From: Elusimicrobiaceae bacterium
Lineage (GTDB): Bacteria; Elusimicrobiota; Elusimicrobia; Elusimicrobiales; Elusimicrobiaceae
Direction: 5' to 3'
Assembly (NCBI GenBank): GCA_017468055.1
Contig: JAFUJU010000009.1
Coordinates: forward strand, 1-64,000
DNA length: 64,000 nucleotides
The first letter of the stretch is position 1, and the number at the start of each line of letters is the position of its first letter. This document shows, in pieces, positions 24,601 to 32,620 of this stretch. A program made the translations under genes and the position numbers. Below the pieces are notes generated by a model that saw only the letters and a program-made list of their open reading frames with translations, did not search any database and was not told where the DNA came from.

Positions 24601-24763
24601 AAAAGTATTGGAAAAATACGGCCCGCGGGTACAATTTATCAAATCCAGAAACGGCGACGGCATACACGTTTCGGAGAAAAAAACCCACACACCTGTAGAA
24701 CAAGCGGAAGAAATAATTACATTTTTGGAGTATGTATTAAAAACGCAAAATGCTATAGTATAG
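21617..24763 (+). CDS. mfd: Transcription-repair coupling factor Mfd
   Basis: This 1048-residue SF2 translocase removes RNA polymerase stalled at lesions and recruits UvrA. The N-terminal part resembles the UvrB-like module (GYVREDYTEVPGQYAVRGSV then LDLFLPD). The RNA-polymerase-interacting CarD-like domain is FKELRPGDYVVHQHHGIGKY and following residues (about 345-410). Helicase motifs are VLVGDVGFGKTEVAMRA (Walker A), IDEEHRFGVKQKEK, LSATPIPRTL and QLRGRIGRGDQKAYCYL. The C-terminal TRCF domain follows (residues about 890-1000). ATG 21617 is chosen over a GTG at 21587 that lies inside the preceding terminator. Followed after 2 bases by a PpiC lipoprotein gene. Confidence 0.96.
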   Translation: MQTNKISPLFFHGLANASGAGYFVSEQFLSVGKNVVYLTGSSTDTLESSLQHFSPPNTKLLLFPEQKIGQMAVLHHLITAQTPYALVVPYSEWPTSLPAPKDFKANTFTIHRGDCLRRSDLLDILQNRGYVREDYTEVPGQYAVRGSVLDLFLPDRKLPYRFYFAGNRIESISTFDIDTQSTQEHIDSACIIPLSFEHTPAILADYINQAQYIFDQPPADFDFSLYEGAAVFTLLPAPQSQDCHLKSNIEFKANFSLLEREVLSLKKQNIQVNITCLNRGELDRLSEIMQDYEELRKLPILISPLVQGFYSIQKKQAFITSGDILNRHYRPLSALKNITLENAQKVRFKELRPGDYVVHQHHGIGKYLGLEIMDKEQNPTDCLIIEYRRGSRLYVPMYDFKRVQKYIGAGGRAPALSALGGSAWKDVKKRVKEEAQKTAKEILKLEAQRQAAGTQALIGDQRIEEEFAASFPFVQTSGQTQAIEDVLKDMSRARSMDRVLVGDVGFGKTEVAMRAALHAVMSAKQVMMVVPTTILADQHCKTFRKRMAGFPVNIEMLCRFQTKTEQKEIIRQLKNGICDIIIGTHRLLSKDISFQDLGLVIIDEEHRFGVKQKEKIKAKSAGVHTLMLSATPIPRTLNQSLSSLRDISLIDTPPRGRTPIKTVVCAWNNEVAAAAIQQELARGGQIYYVYNSVQSMQSRYLFLQHLVPQAKICMAHGQMKEAELEQTLWDFHNGKYDILLASTIIESGLDITNANTLIVENAQNFGLAQLYQLRGRIGRGDQKAYCYLFHPDWLFREPSPQEQDTYHQLLAMPYKAPKEKDPTEEAKKRLAALMEFSDLGSGFKLALRDMEIRGAGELLGVKQHGYVHEVGLSLYCDLVAAEVRKLKGEKTQRPIRATVHLPLPAYISPDYLPDDSERLKYYKELMSADEQESRQILQKLADFAGPVPAELTNLNRILQLSRRAGLLKIYHLEYSSSGFDLFFTADFQMPADFPAKVLEKYGPRVQFIKSRNGDGIHVSEKKTHTPVEQAEEIITFLEYVLKTQNAIV

Positions 24764-24765
24764 GT

Positions 24766-25620
24766 ATGAAAAACTTTTTATTTTTATTCTTAGGGATTTC
24801 TTTATTAGCGGCCTGTGGCCGGAAATCTCCCACTGATATCAGCACAGATTTAGACTCCGCTCCGACCAAAGACACGATCGTGGCCGAAGTGGGCCCCGCC
24901 CAAATTACGCAACGCCAACTGGACGAACGGTTGGCCCTTCTTCCCGAGCAGGATCAGGAATTTGCCCAAACTTCCATCGGCAGAAAAAACTTTATTCATT
25001 TGCTTGCGCGGGAACAACTCATCGCCCTAGATGCCAAAGAAGAAGACTTGGATAAGGAAGATTTTTACCTGACCGCATTGGAAGACAAGCGCGAACAACT
25101 CAAAGAGATTTACCTTAGTTTCTCAACGGATTTACTCAACCGCATGTGGGAAGAACATATGCGGGAAAAAGGAATTACCTCCGTGACCGATGAAGAAATA
25201 GCCCAATATTATGACAAATACCCGTATGAGATGACCATTAAACAAATCATCATTCCCGATGCAGAAACTGCCGATGCTGTTTGGCGGGAATTAAAACGCT
25301 CCAAAAAACGTTGGAAAGAATTGGAACGGCAATATTCCAAAGCACCGGAAGAAAGTAACGGTAAAGAGATTTCTTTCATGCCGGGGGAATTTATTGCCGA
25401 GTTGGAGGTAATCGCAGCAAATTCCGCTACCGGATCCGTGCAGGGATTCGTCAAAACGGCTCAAGGATTTCATATAATAATGAAAACAGGGGAACGGCGC
25501 CTAAAACTGGCGGAAGCCGCCCCGCGTATCCGCACCATTTTAGAAAATCAGAAAATAGATGCGGCATTGAATGCTTTACAAAATAAATACAAGGTGGTTA
25601 TTTATGAACAAGGTGAATAA
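24766..25620 (+). CDS. PpiC-type peptidyl-prolyl isomerase lipoprotein
   Basis: The 284-residue protein has a lipoprotein signal (LLAAC, Cys17). An N-terminal SurA/PrsA-like helical region (VAEVGPAQITQRQLDERLAL) is followed by a parvulin domain at about 150-260 (MTIKQIIIPDAETADAVWRE, ISFMPGEFI, GFVKTAQGFHIIMKT). It should help folding of exported proteins, perhaps outer-membrane barrels, from a membrane-anchored position. It starts 2 bases after mfd and overlaps the next chaperone gene by 17 bases, so the three form one transcript. A TATAGT box six bases before the ATG could be a minor promoter. Confidence 0.88.
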   Translation: MKNFLFLFLGISLLAACGRKSPTDISTDLDSAPTKDTIVAEVGPAQITQRQLDERLALLPEQDQEFAQTSIGRKNFIHLLAREQLIALDAKEEDLDKEDFYLTALEDKREQLKEIYLSFSTDLLNRMWEEHMREKGITSVTDEEIAQYYDKYPYEMTIKQIIIPDAETADAVWRELKRSKKRWKELERQYSKAPEESNGKEISFMPGEFIAELEVIAANSATGSVQGFVKTAQGFHIIMKTGERRLKLAEAAPRIRTILENQKIDAALNALQNKYKVVIYEQGE

Positions 25621-26848
25621 ATTTCTCTTGCCCGTGCTGGGGGTATGCTTGGCAGCGGGCCTGCAAGCCAAAGTAATGGACGCTTCTGTAGCCACAGTCA
25701 ACGGACGTCCGGTTCTTTCTTCGGAATATGACAACTATTATAAAGGAGTTATAGAGCAGTACCAAGCAGCCGCTCCGCAAATTTTAGAACAGCCTTACGC
25801 TAAAGATATGTTGGGAAAAGAGGTTTTAAGAGAGCTGATTTCCAAAGAACTTTTGTACCAAGCTGCCGAAGAGGCCAAAATCCAAGTTAAAGATTCCGAA
25901 ATAGACAATGGTCTGGCGGAAATCAAAGCTCGTTTTGCCATAGATGAAAACGGCAAACAAGACCCGAAAGGGGCGGATAAACGCTTTAATGAAGCTTTGA
26001 AAAAGCAACACATGAGCTTAAAAACCTATAAAAACAAAATCCAGAAAGACATTTCCGTCAAAAAACTTTTGGAAGCACAAGTACAAGCCTCTGTAAAACC
26101 GGTGGAAGAAGAAGAGGTAAAAGCCCTGTACGCCAATGTAGAGGCGGCACTCAAAAACAAAACCAAAGCACTCAAAAAATTGGAAAAAGAAGATCCTGCC
26201 AAATTGCGTGAAGCGCAGCTGATTGCTGCCAAATTAAAACAATTAACCGCCGCCCAAGCCCGCGTAGGACATATTTATTTAGCCGTCACGCCGGACATGC
26301 CGGAAGAAGAAGCCAAGAAAAAAGAAGAACTGGCCAAACAAATCAAAAAAGAGTTGGACGGCGGAATGGATTTCTCCGCAGCCGTCAAAAAATATACGGA
26401 AGATAAAGCTGCTTTAGCCAGTGGCGGGGATATGATTTTGATCCAAGGCATCGCCCCGAAAGAAGTGGATAGTGCCGCTTTCAGCTTAGCAATAGGTAAA
26501 ATAAGCAATCCCATTAAAACCGAAATAGGCTGGCACATTATTAAAGTCAAAGAAAAACGCTCCGAAAAAGAAATCGGTTATGAAGATATTTCCCGTGATT
26601 TGGCCCAATATGTGGCCCAAAACAAAATCCAGCAAGCTATGATGGAATACGTCAACGGATTGGCAGACAAAGCCGATATCAAAGTAACCAAAACATTTGA
26701 AGTGGACAAAGTAATTGAGGCAGAAGCTGCCAAACGCGCCGCCGAAGAAGCCAAAAAAGAAAGTGAAGCCGCCGCAAAAGAAGAAAAGACAGACAAAAAA
26801 GAAACGGCTTCCCAAGAAAAGAAAGAAGTAAAAGAAGAAAAGAAATAA
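25604..26848 (+). CDS. SurA-like periplasmic chaperone/isomerase
   Basis: This 414-residue protein has a signal peptide (MNKVNKFLLPVLGVCLAAGL). A SurA N-terminal domain (VATVNGRPVLSSEYDNYYKG and LRELISKELLYQAAEEAKI) occupies about 25-180. One parvulin domain covers about 220-325 (ARVGHIYLAVTPDMPEEEAK, SGGDMILIQ, GWHIIKVKEKR). The last 50 residues are a low-complexity Glu/Lys/Ala tail. It probably escorts outer-membrane proteins to the Bam complex (bamA is at 56690). ATG 25604, with AAGGTGG upstream, is chosen over a TTG at 25571. A terminator follows. Confidence 0.88.
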   Translation: MNKVNKFLLPVLGVCLAAGLQAKVMDASVATVNGRPVLSSEYDNYYKGVIEQYQAAAPQILEQPYAKDMLGKEVLRELISKELLYQAAEEAKIQVKDSEIDNGLAEIKARFAIDENGKQDPKGADKRFNEALKKQHMSLKTYKNKIQKDISVKKLLEAQVQASVKPVEEEEVKALYANVEAALKNKTKALKKLEKEDPAKLREAQLIAAKLKQLTAAQARVGHIYLAVTPDMPEEEAKKKEELAKQIKKELDGGMDFSAAVKKYTEDKAALASGGDMILIQGIAPKEVDSAAFSLAIGKISNPIKTEIGWHIIKVKEKRSEKEIGYEDISRDLAQYVAQNKIQQAMMEYVNGLADKADIKVTKTFEVDKVIEAEAAKRAAEEAKKESEAAAKEEKTDKKETASQEKKEVKEEKK

Positions 26849-26861
26849 TTTACATCTATGG

Positions 26862-26892
26862 AAAAAGGCGGCTGCATCAGCGGCCGCCTTTC
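26862..26892 (+). terminator. Terminator after the SurA-like gene
   Basis: AAAGGCGGC (26864-26872) pairs with GCCGCCTTT (26883-26891). Confidence 0.75.
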
Positions 26893-26898
26893 TTGATT

Positions 26899-27834
26899 AT
26901 GAAAAGTAACCTCCCTATCGTTTTTATTACAGCAGGCGATCCGTTGGGCATCGGCCCGGAAGTAACCGTGAAAGCTCTGCAAGATAAGCGGGTCCGTCAG
27001 TCCTGCGTTCCCGTGGTTTTTGGGGAGCCGGCATCTTTACAAAAAGCAGGTTTTTCAACCGATTTGGCCGCTCTAATTCCGATAGAATCTCTTTCCGCCA
27101 AGCCTACCGAAGTGGCCCCCAGCAAATGGGGAGGGGAGATTTCTTTCAAAGCCTTGCAGCTGGCCTGTAAACTGGCGAAAGAAAAAAATGCCCCCGTTAT
27201 CACCGCCCCGATTTCCAAACAAAGTTGGGCCAAGGCCGGTATACAATTTACAGGCCATACTGAGTTTTTACGTACCTATTACGGGAAAACAGCCCTTATG
27301 ATGTTTGTCAGCGGAAATCTGCGCTGCGGATTGGTCAGTGAGCATTTTTCTATCAAAGATTTACCCCGTATTGTGACCCAAACCCGCATCGTACAAGCAG
27401 GGAAAGATTTTGAGAATGCCTTAAGAAAGTTAGGGATCAAAAATCCACACATAGCTCTTAGTGCACTAAACCCGCACGGCGGAGATAACGGAAAATTCGG
27501 TATAGAAGAAAGCTCCGTCATTTCCCCCGCCATCAAAGCTTTGCAAAAAGTTCACATTCACACTGAGGGACCTTATCCCATTGATTCTTTGTGGAGCAAA
27601 CACATACAAGGAAAGTTTGACGGTATTTTATGCATGTATCATGACCAGGCTTTATTGGGGCTTAAGCTGGCCGCCAGAGAGCCTATTATTCACCTCACCG
27701 CAGGCTTAGATATTTTACGCGTTTCCCCCACCCACGGCACTGCCTTTGACATTGCCGGTCAAAATTTAGCCGACCCAGCCAGCATGATTGCCGCCATTTT
27801 GTTTGCCGCTACGCAATATCAATCAAGATTATAA
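26899..27834 (+). CDS. pdxA: 4-hydroxythreonine-4-phosphate dehydrogenase PdxA
   Basis: This 312-residue enzyme is of the PdxA family. It oxidises 4-phosphooxy-threonine in the DXP-dependent route to pyridoxal phosphate. Signature segments are ITAGDPLGIGPEV (usually GDPAGIGPE), the three metal-binding His regions FTGHTEFL, MYHDQALL and SPTHGTAFDIAG, and ALNPHGGDNG. No other vitamin B6 gene is in the window, so a role in another pathway, as for PdxA2-type enzymes, cannot be excluded. ATG 26899 gives the conserved N-terminus. The 3' end overlaps the convergent prepilin 2 gene by 16 bases. Confidence 0.92.
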   Translation: MKSNLPIVFITAGDPLGIGPEVTVKALQDKRVRQSCVPVVFGEPASLQKAGFSTDLAALIPIESLSAKPTEVAPSKWGGEISFKALQLACKLAKEKNAPVITAPISKQSWAKAGIQFTGHTEFLRTYYGKTALMMFVSGNLRCGLVSEHFSIKDLPRIVTQTRIVQAGKDFENALRKLGIKNPHIALSALNPHGGDNGKFGIEESSVISPAIKALQKVHIHTEGPYPIDSLWSKHIQGKFDGILCMYHDQALLGLKLAAREPIIHLTAGLDILRVSPTHGTAFDIAGQNLADPASMIAAILFAATQYQSRL

Positions 27835-28328
27835 AAGGTACAACCCGTTGAGCTCGTATAAGAGCTTTTTGGATTCATAGATTTGCAAATTTTATCGGCA
27901 TTGGATTGCCCCGCCACAGGTGCGTTACAAGCACCACACGAATTCTTCGTTCCTTCTTTTACAGCATATTCTATATAAATGGAGCTTCCGTCTCCTAATT
28001 TCATAATTCCCTGAGTATGTTGGACAGAACTTGTATGATGAAAGTGAATTTTTCCACAAATCGCTACTTGCAAATATGGATTTCCTACCTCTGTAATCGT
28101 ACAATTACCGGGTAAAGAAATATCTAAATCATCAAAGGAAGTGGCATATTCTCCATTGGCCATATAATAAAGTTTTTGCGCATCTGCTAAAGCGCGGGCA
28201 ATAGGCATCATGGTAGATACTCTGCTTTTTTCTACTGCGCGGGTATATTGCGGTAGTGCTACAGCGGACAAAATACCGATGATTAACACAACTACTAATA
28301 ATTCTATCAATGTAAAACCTTTTTTCAT
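27819..28328 (-). CDS. Type IV prepilin-like protein 2
   Basis: This 169-residue protein has the leader MKKG cut before FTLIELL and the assembly helix [18 protein letters not shown]. The shared middle segment reads [20 protein letters not shown]. The C-terminal half is unlike the other copies apart from spaced cysteines (including NSCGACNAPV). It is a single-gene unit on the minus strand with its own promoter (28402-28429), a 5' leader that closely resembles that of prepilin 3, and an AAGGAGAG ribosome site. It has no terminator of its own before the convergent pdxA gene. Confidence 0.92.
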   Translation of the reverse strand: MKKGFTLIELLVVVLIIGILSAVALPQYTRAVEKSRVSTMMPIARALADAQKLYYMANGEYATSFDDLDISLPGNCTITEVGNPYLQVAICGKIHFHHTSSVQHTQGIMKLGDGSSIYIEYAVKEGTKNSCGACNAPVAGQSNADKICKSMNPKSSYTSSTGCTFYNLD

Positions 28329-28401
28329 TTTTCTCTCCTTTTACACGGTTTTAAGACCCAACAAACGGCACTTAATACTGGAGTCTGACCACAACGCTGA
28401 A

Positions 28402-28429
28402 ATTGTAGCAAAAAAAAAAAACAAGTCAA
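28402..28429 (-). promoter_or_regulatory. Prepilin 2 promoter with 12-base A/T homopolymer spacer
   Basis: On the minus strand, -35 TTGACT (28429-28424), a 16-base spacer and -10 TACAAT (28407-28402). The spacer carries exactly 12 T (28421-28410 on that strand). Confidence 0.8.
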
Positions 28430-28621
28430 GAGGTAGCGCACTTCACCGACAGAAAACAACCAATAAACAAAAAGTGGATTTTTCCTCTTGTCTTCATTGC
28501 GCAGTGCTTCTGCGCGCAATACGATGTGGGTTTCTGTTTAGCAAAACCGGAAAATTCTTTATCTCCAAAACTTAATAACAAATACGCTGTGTTTTTACCT
28601 GCTTTTTTTCTCCTAATTTGA

Positions 28622-28627
28622 TAGAAT
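28622..28627 (+). promoter_or_regulatory. -10 box of birA, leaderless arrangement
   Basis: TAGAAT ends eight bases before ATG 28636. No ribosome site precedes the ATG. The -35 is not convincing. Confidence 0.4.
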
Positions 28628-28635
28628 TAATGTAT

Positions 28636-29337
28636 ATGCGGATTCTTCGTTTTGACGAGCTAGACTCTACCAATGCCTACGCAAAACGGAACTGTTCTTT
28701 GTTAGCAGACCAAACCGTTATCCGCGCGCGCCGCCAAACGGCAGGACGCGGACGGCTGGACCGGAAGTGGATTTCTCAAGAAGGCGGCCTTTATTTTTCG
28801 TTACTGCTTAAACCTCAACTAACCGATTTCTTGCCCAATTTAACACAGCTCATGGCCCTATGTGTATGCCGCACTTTGCGGCAGCTTGGGGCGGAAGCAT
28901 GCCTTAAGTGGCCCAACGATGTATTGGTACAACGGCAAAAAATATGTGGTATCTTGAGCGAGGCTATTTTTACCAAAAATAATTTTGAGGGATTGGTACT
29001 CGGCGTAGGGCTCAACCTTACACAAACGGACCTTGCATCCGTGGGTCAACCAGCCACTTCTTTAGCCCTTCTAGGGATCCAACCGGACGAAGAAACCTTG
29101 TTGCAAGACATATTAAAGCAGTTTTTTGACAATTATACAGTTGTTCTGCAGAACGGATTTAAAGTAATACAGGCCGATTATGTGCGCCTTTTTCCGTATA
29201 TAGGCCAAACAGTGCACATACAAAACGGCACACAAGATGTAACAGCAGCAGTACAAACCATTTCCCCCGAGGGCAAGCTGGTACTCAAAACCCCCGAAGG
29301 ATTTATAGAAATATCAATAGGAGATATGATGGTATGA
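28636..29337 (+). CDS. birA: Biotin protein ligase (BirA, no repressor domain)
   Basis: This 233-residue biotin-[carboxyl-carrier protein] ligase has the biotin/AMP loop TAGRGRLDRKW, the LKWPNDVLV motif with catalytic Lys, and GVGLNLTQ. It lacks the N-terminal HTH, so it should not be a repressor. A short C-terminal domain follows. The target is almost certainly the biotinyl domain of OadA, encoded two genes downstream in the same transcript. It overlaps oadG by 4 bases (ATGA). In-frame starts at 28618 and 28630 exist, but the conserved protein begins at MRILRFDELDSTN. Confidence 0.93.
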   Translation: MRILRFDELDSTNAYAKRNCSLLADQTVIRARRQTAGRGRLDRKWISQEGGLYFSLLLKPQLTDFLPNLTQLMALCVCRTLRQLGAEACLKWPNDVLVQRQKICGILSEAIFTKNNFEGLVLGVGLNLTQTDLASVGQPATSLALLGIQPDEETLLQDILKQFFDNYTVVLQNGFKVIQADYVRLFPYIGQTVHIQNGTQDVTAAVQTISPEGKLVLKTPEGFIEISIGDMMV

Positions 29338-29567
29338 ACGCAGAAAACTTAATGATGTCCAGCGTGTACATCACCATTATCGGGATGCTCACTGTACTTA
29401 CATTCCTTATCGTTATGATATGGGTTATGAAAGGCATGAGTCTGCTGGTAAAAGTGTTGGAAAAGTACTTCCCGCAAGAAGTGCCGCAACAAAAAGCAGC
29501 GGCCGGTGCGGATAACGCCTTGGTGGCTGTGGCCATTGCGGCGGCGAAAAGATTTCAAGGAAAGTAA
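29334..29567 (+). CDS. oadG: Sodium-pump decarboxylase gamma subunit (OadG)
   Basis: This 77-residue protein has one membrane helix (SVYITIIGMLTVLTFLIVMI, about residues 8-30) and a short hydrophilic tail. It is typical of OadG, which links alpha and beta subunits and helps assembly. Assignment rests largely on its place between birA and oadA. An AGGAGA ribosome site lies inside the end of birA. Confidence 0.88.
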   Translation: MNAENLMMSSVYITIIGMLTVLTFLIVMIWVMKGMSLLVKVLEKYFPQEVPQQKAAAGADNALVAVAIAAAKRFQGK

Positions 29568-29586
29568 TTAATTACGAGGAAAAAAT

Positions 29587-31377
29587 ATGAAAAAAGTTAA
29601 CTTTATGCTTACCGCGTTTCGTGACGGCTTTCAATCCGTTTACGGTGCACGCGTTTTAACCAAAGACTTTATGCCCGCCGTGGAAGCAGCCAAACATGCC
29701 GGTATCAATCACATGGAATTTGGCGGCGGTGCGCGCTTTCAGGCATTGTATTTTTACTGCAATGAAAACGCCTTTGACATGATGGATACCTTCCGCAAAA
29801 CCGCCGGCCCCGATGCTAACCTGCAAACCTTGGCCCGCGGCGTAAACGTGGTAGGACTGGAAAGCCAATCTTCCGACGTTATCAAGGCCCATGCCCAACT
29901 GTTCAAAAAACATGGTACCACCACCATTCGTAACTTTGATGCTTTAAACGACGTCAACAACCTCATTTACTCCGGCAAATGCATCCACGAAGCCGGCCTC
30001 AAACACGAAGTCTGCGTGAGCATGATGTCCTTGGCCCCCGGCTGGGACAATACCGGTAAAATCCATAACGAAATTTTCTACGAAAAAGTATTGCGCTCTA
30101 TCTTGGATTCCGGTGTACCGTTTGATTCTGTCTGCTTCAAAGACGCTTCCGGTACTTCTACTCCGGTTACCGTCGGCCGCACGATTGCCATGGCCCGCAA
30201 ACTTTTACCCGAAGGCACCAAAATTGTTTTCCACACGCACGAAACCGCCGGCAACGCCATTGCTTGTTGTTTAGCCGCTATTGAAAACGGTGCCGATTCT
30301 TTAGACTTGTCCATGCAACCCGTTTCCGGCGGCACCTGCCAACCGGACATCTTGACCATGTGGCATGCTTTGCGCGGCAGCGAGTACACCTTGGATATTG
30401 ACCCCAAGAAAATCCAAGAAGCCGAAAACGTATTCTGCGACTGCATGAAAGACTATTTCTTGCCGCCCGAGGCCACCAAAGTCAACCCGATTATTCCGTT
30501 CTCTCCCTTACCGGGTGGTGCTTTGACAGCCAACACACAAATGATGCGTGATAACGGCACCTTTGACAAATTCCCCGAAGTAGTAGAAGCAATGGGTGAA
30601 TGTGTAAAATTGGGCGGTTTCGGCACGTCTGTAACCCCTGTTTCCCAATTCTACTTCCAACAAGCTTATGCCAACGTTATGTTCGGCCCTTGGAAAAAAA
30701 TTACCGATGGTTACGGCAAAATGGTCTTGGGTTATTTTGGCAAAACTCCGGTGGAACCGGACGCCAACGTGGTCAAAATTGCCGCAGAACAATTGGGCTT
30801 AGAACCCACCACCAAAACCCCGCTTGAAATCAATGATGCCAACCCGAAAAAAGGCCTCAAAGTAGCGGAAGAAAAACTCAAAGAAGCCGGATTGCCCGTA
30901 ACGGAAGAAAATGCTTTCATCGTAGCTACCTGTGCCGATAAAGGCTTGATGTACTTAAAAGGCGAAGCCAAAGTTAACGGGGTGCGCAAAGTAGAAGCCA
31001 AAGCTGCTGCCGCCACTGCAGACGCCTGCAAAGTAACCATTGATGGCAAAGACTACAATGTCAACTTTGAAGGAGACAATGTAGCCGTGGTCAACGGAAA
31101 ACGCTACACCATTGGTGTAGGTGCTGCCGATGCCAAGGCCGCTGCTAAACCGGCCGCTGCCGGCGCCGGTACCACACTTACCGCCCCGATGCCGGGTGCT
31201 GTGCTCCGCTTTAGCGTAAAAGACGGTGACACCGTAGCCGAAGGCCAAGAAGTGTTGGTCTTGGAAGCGATGAAAATGGAAACCCCCGTCAGCGCACCCG
31301 CTGCCGGAACGATTCATTTCACTGTCAAACAAGGCGACCAAGTGCAAACCGGTCATACCTTGGCGGAAATCAAATAA
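29587..31377 (+). CDS. oadA: Sodium-pump decarboxylase alpha subunit with biotinyl domain (OadA)
   Basis: The 596-residue carboxyltransferase subunit has an HMGL-like TIM barrel at about 1-270 (LTAFRDGFQSVYGARV, CFKDASGTSTP, VFHTHETAGNA with the metal His pair), a conserved PYC/OadA domain at about 290-460 (PFSPLPGGALTAN), and a C-terminal biotinyl domain with EAMKMETP, the biotinylated Lys being K563. An Ala/Lys-rich linker precedes it. It removes CO2 from a beta-keto acid (most likely oxaloacetate) onto biotin; OadB then releases CO2 and pumps Na+. The PGGALTAN segment differs from the usual PGGM..N form, so the substrate could be another keto or acyl-CoA acid. An ACGAGGA ribosome site precedes the ATG. 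Confidence 0.93.
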   Translation: MKKVNFMLTAFRDGFQSVYGARVLTKDFMPAVEAAKHAGINHMEFGGGARFQALYFYCNENAFDMMDTFRKTAGPDANLQTLARGVNVVGLESQSSDVIKAHAQLFKKHGTTTIRNFDALNDVNNLIYSGKCIHEAGLKHEVCVSMMSLAPGWDNTGKIHNEIFYEKVLRSILDSGVPFDSVCFKDASGTSTPVTVGRTIAMARKLLPEGTKIVFHTHETAGNAIACCLAAIENGADSLDLSMQPVSGGTCQPDILTMWHALRGSEYTLDIDPKKIQEAENVFCDCMKDYFLPPEATKVNPIIPFSPLPGGALTANTQMMRDNGTFDKFPEVVEAMGECVKLGGFGTSVTPVSQFYFQQAYANVMFGPWKKITDGYGKMVLGYFGKTPVEPDANVVKIAAEQLGLEPTTKTPLEINDANPKKGLKVAEEKLKEAGLPVTEENAFIVATCADKGLMYLKGEAKVNGVRKVEAKAAAATADACKVTIDGKDYNVNFEGDNVAVVNGKRYTIGVGAADAKAAAKPAAAGAGTTLTAPMPGAVLRFSVKDGDTVAEGQEVLVLEAMKMETPVSAPAAGTIHFTVKQGDQVQTGHTLAEIK

Positions 31378-31389
31378 GAGAGGCCTGCT

Positions 31390-32556
31390 ATGGACTTAAT
31401 GCAAGCATTTTCTCAAATTTGGAACACCACCGGTATCTCCATGATCTGCTGGCAACAAGTAGTCATGATTGCCGTATGTTGCTTTCTATTGTGGTTGGGT
31501 ATTAAAAAGCAGTTTGAACCGCTTTTGTTAATCCCTATCGCTTTTGGCGGCCTCTTGGCCAATATCCCCATGCTCGCCGGCGAAGAAATCGCCGGCCCGA
31601 ACGGGTTCTTGGGTATTGTGTTTAACTTTGGTATCAACTCCGGCTTATTCCCGCTGTTCATCTTTATGGCAGTGGGTGCCATGACGGACTTTGGTCCTTT
31701 GATTGCTAACCCAAAAATGGCTCTCTTGGGCGGTGCAGCGCAGTTTGGTATTTTTGCTACCTTAATCGGCGCAGTTGCCTTGGGCTACATTTACATTGGC
31801 GACAAACAACTCTTTGCCTTTGGTCTGAAAGAAGCGGCCTCTATTGGTATTATCGGCGGTGCTGACGGCCCGACGTCCATTTACCTGACCACCCGCTTGG
31901 CCCCGCATTTGCTGGGCTCTATTGCGGTGGCGGCCTACTCTTATATGGCCTTGGTGCCGGTTATTCAACCGCCTATCATGAAGCTATTGACGACCCCCGA
32001 AGAACGCAAAATCCGCATGACGCAACAGCGTCCTGTTTCTAAACGTGAAAAAATCCTTTTCCCGTTGGTGATTTTGCTGCTTTGTGCCTTCTTGTTGCCG
32101 TCTGCCGCTCCGTTAATCGGTGCGTTGACGTTTGGTAACTTAGTCAAAGAATCCGGCGTAGCGGAAAGATTGTCTAAAACCTTGCAAAACGAATTCTGCA
32201 ACATCGTTACCATTTTGCTCGGTCTGTCCGTAGGTTCCAAATTGCAATACGACAAATTCTTGGTAACCGAAACCTTGGGTATTTTGGTCCTCGGTATCAT
32301 TGCTTTCTCCGTAGCCACCGCTTCCGGTGTGCTTTTGGCAAAGCTCATGAACTGCTTTAGCAAAACCAAAATCAACCCGCTTATCGGTTCTGCCGGCGTG
32401 TCTGCCGTACCGATGGCGGCCCGCGTATCCAACAAAGTCGGTCTGGAATATGACAAAAATAACTATCTGTTGATGCACGCCATGGGTCCGAACGTGGCCG
32501 GCGTAATCGGCAGTGCCGTAGCAGCCGGTATATTGTTGGCCTTGCTGGGCAAATAA
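31390..32556 (+). CDS. oadB: Sodium-pump decarboxylase beta subunit (OadB)
   Basis: This 388-residue membrane protein belongs to the OadB/MmdB/GcdB family. It decarboxylates carboxybiotin and exports Na+. Conserved pore segments include [20 protein letters not shown], with the key Asp, and the C-terminal [37 protein letters not shown]. About ten membrane helices. It is the last gene of the birA-oadG-oadA-oadB operon, closed by a terminator. This system would give the cell a sodium gradient from decarboxylation, typical of fermenting anaerobes. Confidence 0.95.
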   Translation: MDLMQAFSQIWNTTGISMICWQQVVMIAVCCFLLWLGIKKQFEPLLLIPIAFGGLLANIPMLAGEEIAGPNGFLGIVFNFGINSGLFPLFIFMAVGAMTDFGPLIANPKMALLGGAAQFGIFATLIGAVALGYIYIGDKQLFAFGLKEAASIGIIGGADGPTSIYLTTRLAPHLLGSIAVAAYSYMALVPVIQPPIMKLLTTPEERKIRMTQQRPVSKREKILFPLVILLLCAFLLPSAAPLIGALTFGNLVKESGVAERLSKTLQNEFCNIVTILLGLSVGSKLQYDKFLVTETLGILVLGIIAFSVATASGVLLAKLMNCFSKTKINPLIGSAGVSAVPMAARVSNKVGLEYDKNNYLLMHAMGPNVAGVIGSAVAAGILLALLGK

Positions 32557-32572
32557 GATTGTTTTAAATCTA

Positions 32573-32604
32573 AAACCCCCGCTCTGATGAGCGGGGGTTT
32601 TTTA
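32573..32604 (+). terminator. Terminator of the oad operon
   Basis: CCCCCGCT (32577-32584) pairs with AGCGGGGG (32591-32598), followed by six T. Confidence 0.9.
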
Positions 32605-32620
32605 ATGAATGAAAGAAATT

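Noticed and set aside
28210-28575. 121-codon plus-strand ORF across the prepilin 2 promoter, and the similar one at 42548-42847
   Set aside because: They are antisense to the prepilin start and promoter; the similarity between them only reflects the duplicated promoter-leader cassette.
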